This document shows, piece after piece, positions 61,441-64,000 of a stretch of 64,000 nt of DNA; position 1 is the first letter of the stretch, and each line of letters begins with the position of its first letter. Source of the stretch: Rotaria sordida. Taxonomy: Eukaryota > Rotifera > Eurotatoria > Philodinida > Philodinidae. The translations under genes were made by a program, and so were the position numbers. The stretch is taken from contig CAJNOL010000009.1 of assembly GCA_905250125.1 (NCBI GenBank), forward strand, positions 62,001 through 126,000. Direction: 5' to 3'. A model generated the notes under the pieces. The model was given only the letters and a program-made list of their open reading frames with translations, ran no database searches and was not told where the DNA came from.

Positions 61441-63057
61441 CGTGTATTGTTCAATGCAAATGCTTATACATACGATGATCGAAAGCATTGCTTGTACAAG
61501 GGCTAAAACGAAAATATTACGTTTGTTGATTAAAAAACCGCTCATTATTTTCACAATAATACTTTAGTACTATGTCTTTCATCCAGTTTGTGAGAAAACA
61601 TGGTGATTTTCTTATATATCATATAATTTTCAAAACGATTCTATGTGATATCCATGTATCTATATATTTATTTTATCATCTACTATCATACGTACAAGCT
61701 AATAACTACACTTGAACGAAAAAGCAGAAAGTGGTCGTGTTTAGTTTATTTCATAGTTCTATTGAACTGGACTAATCTTTATTTTTATGAAAAGATAGAA
61801 TTCATCCGATGTTCAAATTGCTAGACTGAAATGATTTTACTTTATGAATGATATTCGACAGAATGTGCATGTTTATTTATCAATTATTTTGAGTAAATCA
61901 CTCGTTTGCTTATGACATCTTTGCGACATCATTCGGTTGTTAAAGTAAAAAAACTTTCCTTCATTTCTGTGTTTCACTTTCTGAATGATTCTATGAGTAT
62001 TGAGCAACATAACAACGTTTAACAGGTACTACCACTTTAAGAGAGAAGAAAATTTAGATGAAACTAAATGAAAAAATCGTCAAGCTAGTGCAGACCAAGA
62101 CATAACAATGGTATCCAGTGGTTTTTCAATCGCAATTTTATGACAATTTATTCTCACAAAAAAGAACCAGCTATGACTGTTCTGATTGATAATTCATTTG
62201 AACAGAATGTCTGTTTATTTTGATCGGATCTAGAACTGTTGAGAGTTTAGAAAAATCAACATATACGTTATGAGTCCAATTACAGGCATAAAATAATAGA
62301 AACATTATAAAAGAGAACAATGATTTTTTGATCAAAACCATCATACGCTATATCAGCGTGTATGTTTATTGAATGACACACGTGCTCTTTTCAATAGGAT
62401 CTCTCATCAAATATTTACACTAATGATTGAGAGACGAAAAAGAAAACTTATTGATCTTGACTACTCCAAACATGATATTCATTGATTATCTATTTCAATA
62501 GAAGTAATAACAAAAAAATGGATCTTCTGAATCAATAAAGAAAATAAAATGATCACAAATTCAATAATAATTTTTGAACCATAAATAAGGTTTCAATTAT
62601 TCAGTTTTCAAATAAATATTTCTCTCGCAATAATAATTAAATATGATTCCATATAAGTATCTTATTTTTGTTCAGAAGGATTTTTTAAATTAGTAATTAT
62701 GTCTGAATTAAACAAAGATATCATCATCATTACAAGCAGCATGACAAGATTTTTTTTTTACTTTCGCTATCGGCTAGACATATAATATACGTACAAGCTG
62801 ATACATGTATATACATATCAAGCAGAACGATGAAAATAAAATAAAGAGAAAAAAAATAGGTCATTCAGAGAGAGAGAACGAAAGATACGTGTTGTTTCTA
62901 CTAGAAAATATATTTTAAAAGCTTTGCCTGGAGACTTAGAAGTATGCCTCCGGAAAAATTAGTATATTTTCTTCATCTTTTAATACTCTTTCGAATGATG
63001 TAATTTTTATTGAATCGGCACAAGATCAAAAATTCCGAAGTAGTTCATAAAGTAATC
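60770..63057. repeat. Large imperfect palindrome
   Basis: Arms of about 640-670 bp, 60770-61440 and 62380-63057, face each other around a 0.94-kb centre. Matching blocks include GAAGTATGCCTCCGGAAAAA, the TATAATATA..GTACAAGCTGATAC stretch and GATCAATAAGTTTTCTTTTTCGTC (compared here in pieces). The centre has no recognised gene. Confidence 0.65.
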
Positions 63058-64000
63058 CACTAATACATTCCATTAGCTACTATGTGAAACCCTGGCTAAT
63101 ATAAATCAATAGCGGATCTGGTTTAATAACTGTATCTAAGTGAACATTAGCGAGTATTTTATCGTGGATACTTAGAAAAACTACCTCAAAACTAAGATTT
63201 CCTTGAAGGATAATAATCAACTTTGATTTCTCTTAGTACCTTCTGTTGTGGAAATTAATTTTGCTTTATATGAATATCTTCGACAAATATATCATGAAAA
63301 AGTGACTAATTAATGCTAATCATTTTCTTAAGAGGAAAACAGAAGTAACTGATTTACGTTTAAGTATATAGAAATGTCCGATAATGAACAATTTCATGAA
63401 TAAATATTATTTCTTTCGTATTTATTCTTGTACAATCAATGTATCATTCCGATCGGAATTAATTAATGTTGATTATCAAAAGTTTGACTCGACTATTTCT
63501 GATGTTTATTTTTATTCACCTGTAGCATTTCACGGAAGAAGTATACAAACGACATTTGACATACTCAAAATTTATTTATAGGACAAGGGTTCTTCTTTCA
63601 AATTATACGTTTTGATTCATTCTGCAAGTTCTTTTTTAATTCGTTTATATCACAAAAAAACACAAGTCAAGTCAATAATAAATGAAGAAAAAAAATTGAA
63701 ATAATACAAGTGTATTATTTGTAAAATGATTCTATTCATATAAATATATTTTCTTTCTCTCGATATTGCAAAATTTTTCTATGAATAATAAATTATATTT
63801 TCAAATATCTGTATATTTTTTGCGTTATGTTTGAAAAAAGAAGAGTAAAAAAAATGTTTAAAGACATATATTTTGAATCTAGAGGAAATAAGAAAAGCAA
63901 TAAATAAAATATCGAACTAGTCAACATAAACATGAATTAATTCTCCACATGACTTTATGTGGACGGATTATATTGCTTTTTTTCAAATGTCATGAGATTG
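63058..64000. other. Intergenic, nothing recognised
   Basis: AT-rich. A 65-codon frame at 63384-63581 has no recognised motif. It could be an exon of a gene beyond the window, but there is no evidence for that. Confidence 0.4.

Noticed and set aside
1-64000. CRISPR arrays, bacterial operons or phage genes
   Set aside because: Spliceosomal introns, animal orthologs and lack of ribosome-binding sites show eukaryotic nuclear DNA.

Overview
The window looks like nuclear DNA of a small invertebrate, most likely a bdelloid rotifer. It is very AT-rich. Its genes have many introns of about 60 bp with GT..AG ends, the protein orthologs are animal ones, the transposons are small and decayed, and one intronless gene resembles a fungal/bacterial secreted peptidase. 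The species call is inference; nothing in the sequence names the organism.

Layout. At 1-16.5 kb there is an intron-containing tRNA-Ser(UGA), a four-exon peptide GPCR (2.5-4.5 kb), a 7 kb gene desert, a single-exon B-box/coiled-coil protein (11.5-12.9 kb) and a TTAA-flanked MITE. At 16.6-24.2 kb there is a papain-family cysteine protease, a convergent nine-exon SGT co-chaperone, a dead Cys-containing gene and a single-exon LRR membrane protein. From 24.5 to 47.6 kb five conserved genes lie on the minus strand: NHP2 (H/ACA snoRNP), SUCO (SUN-domain ER protein), TMEM214, OVCA2 (serine hydrolase) and HSDL2 (peroxisomal SDR-SCP2). I resolved every exon of these and checked that reading frames close across all junctions. 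Most introns are tiny, but a few of 0.7-3.6 kb hold MITE-like or foldback insertions. OVCA2 and HSDL2 are only 64 bp apart with a strong splice acceptor in the gap, which suggests a trans-spliced polycistron. NHP2 is head-to-head with a small unrecognised three-exon gene.

The right end (about 49-63 kb) is an accessory island. Two inverted ~1.1 kb pogo-like copies (50.5-51.6 and 60.0-61.1 kb) enclose a decayed Ty3/gypsy element, itself interrupted by a pogo/Tigger-like insertion, and an intronless intact M35 lysine-specific metallopeptidase gene. The peptidase 5' flank is repeated 3.16 kb downstream, where its coding copy is missing. A large imperfect palindrome follows. This island, with a probable horizontally acquired secreted peptidase, is the most unusual part of the window.
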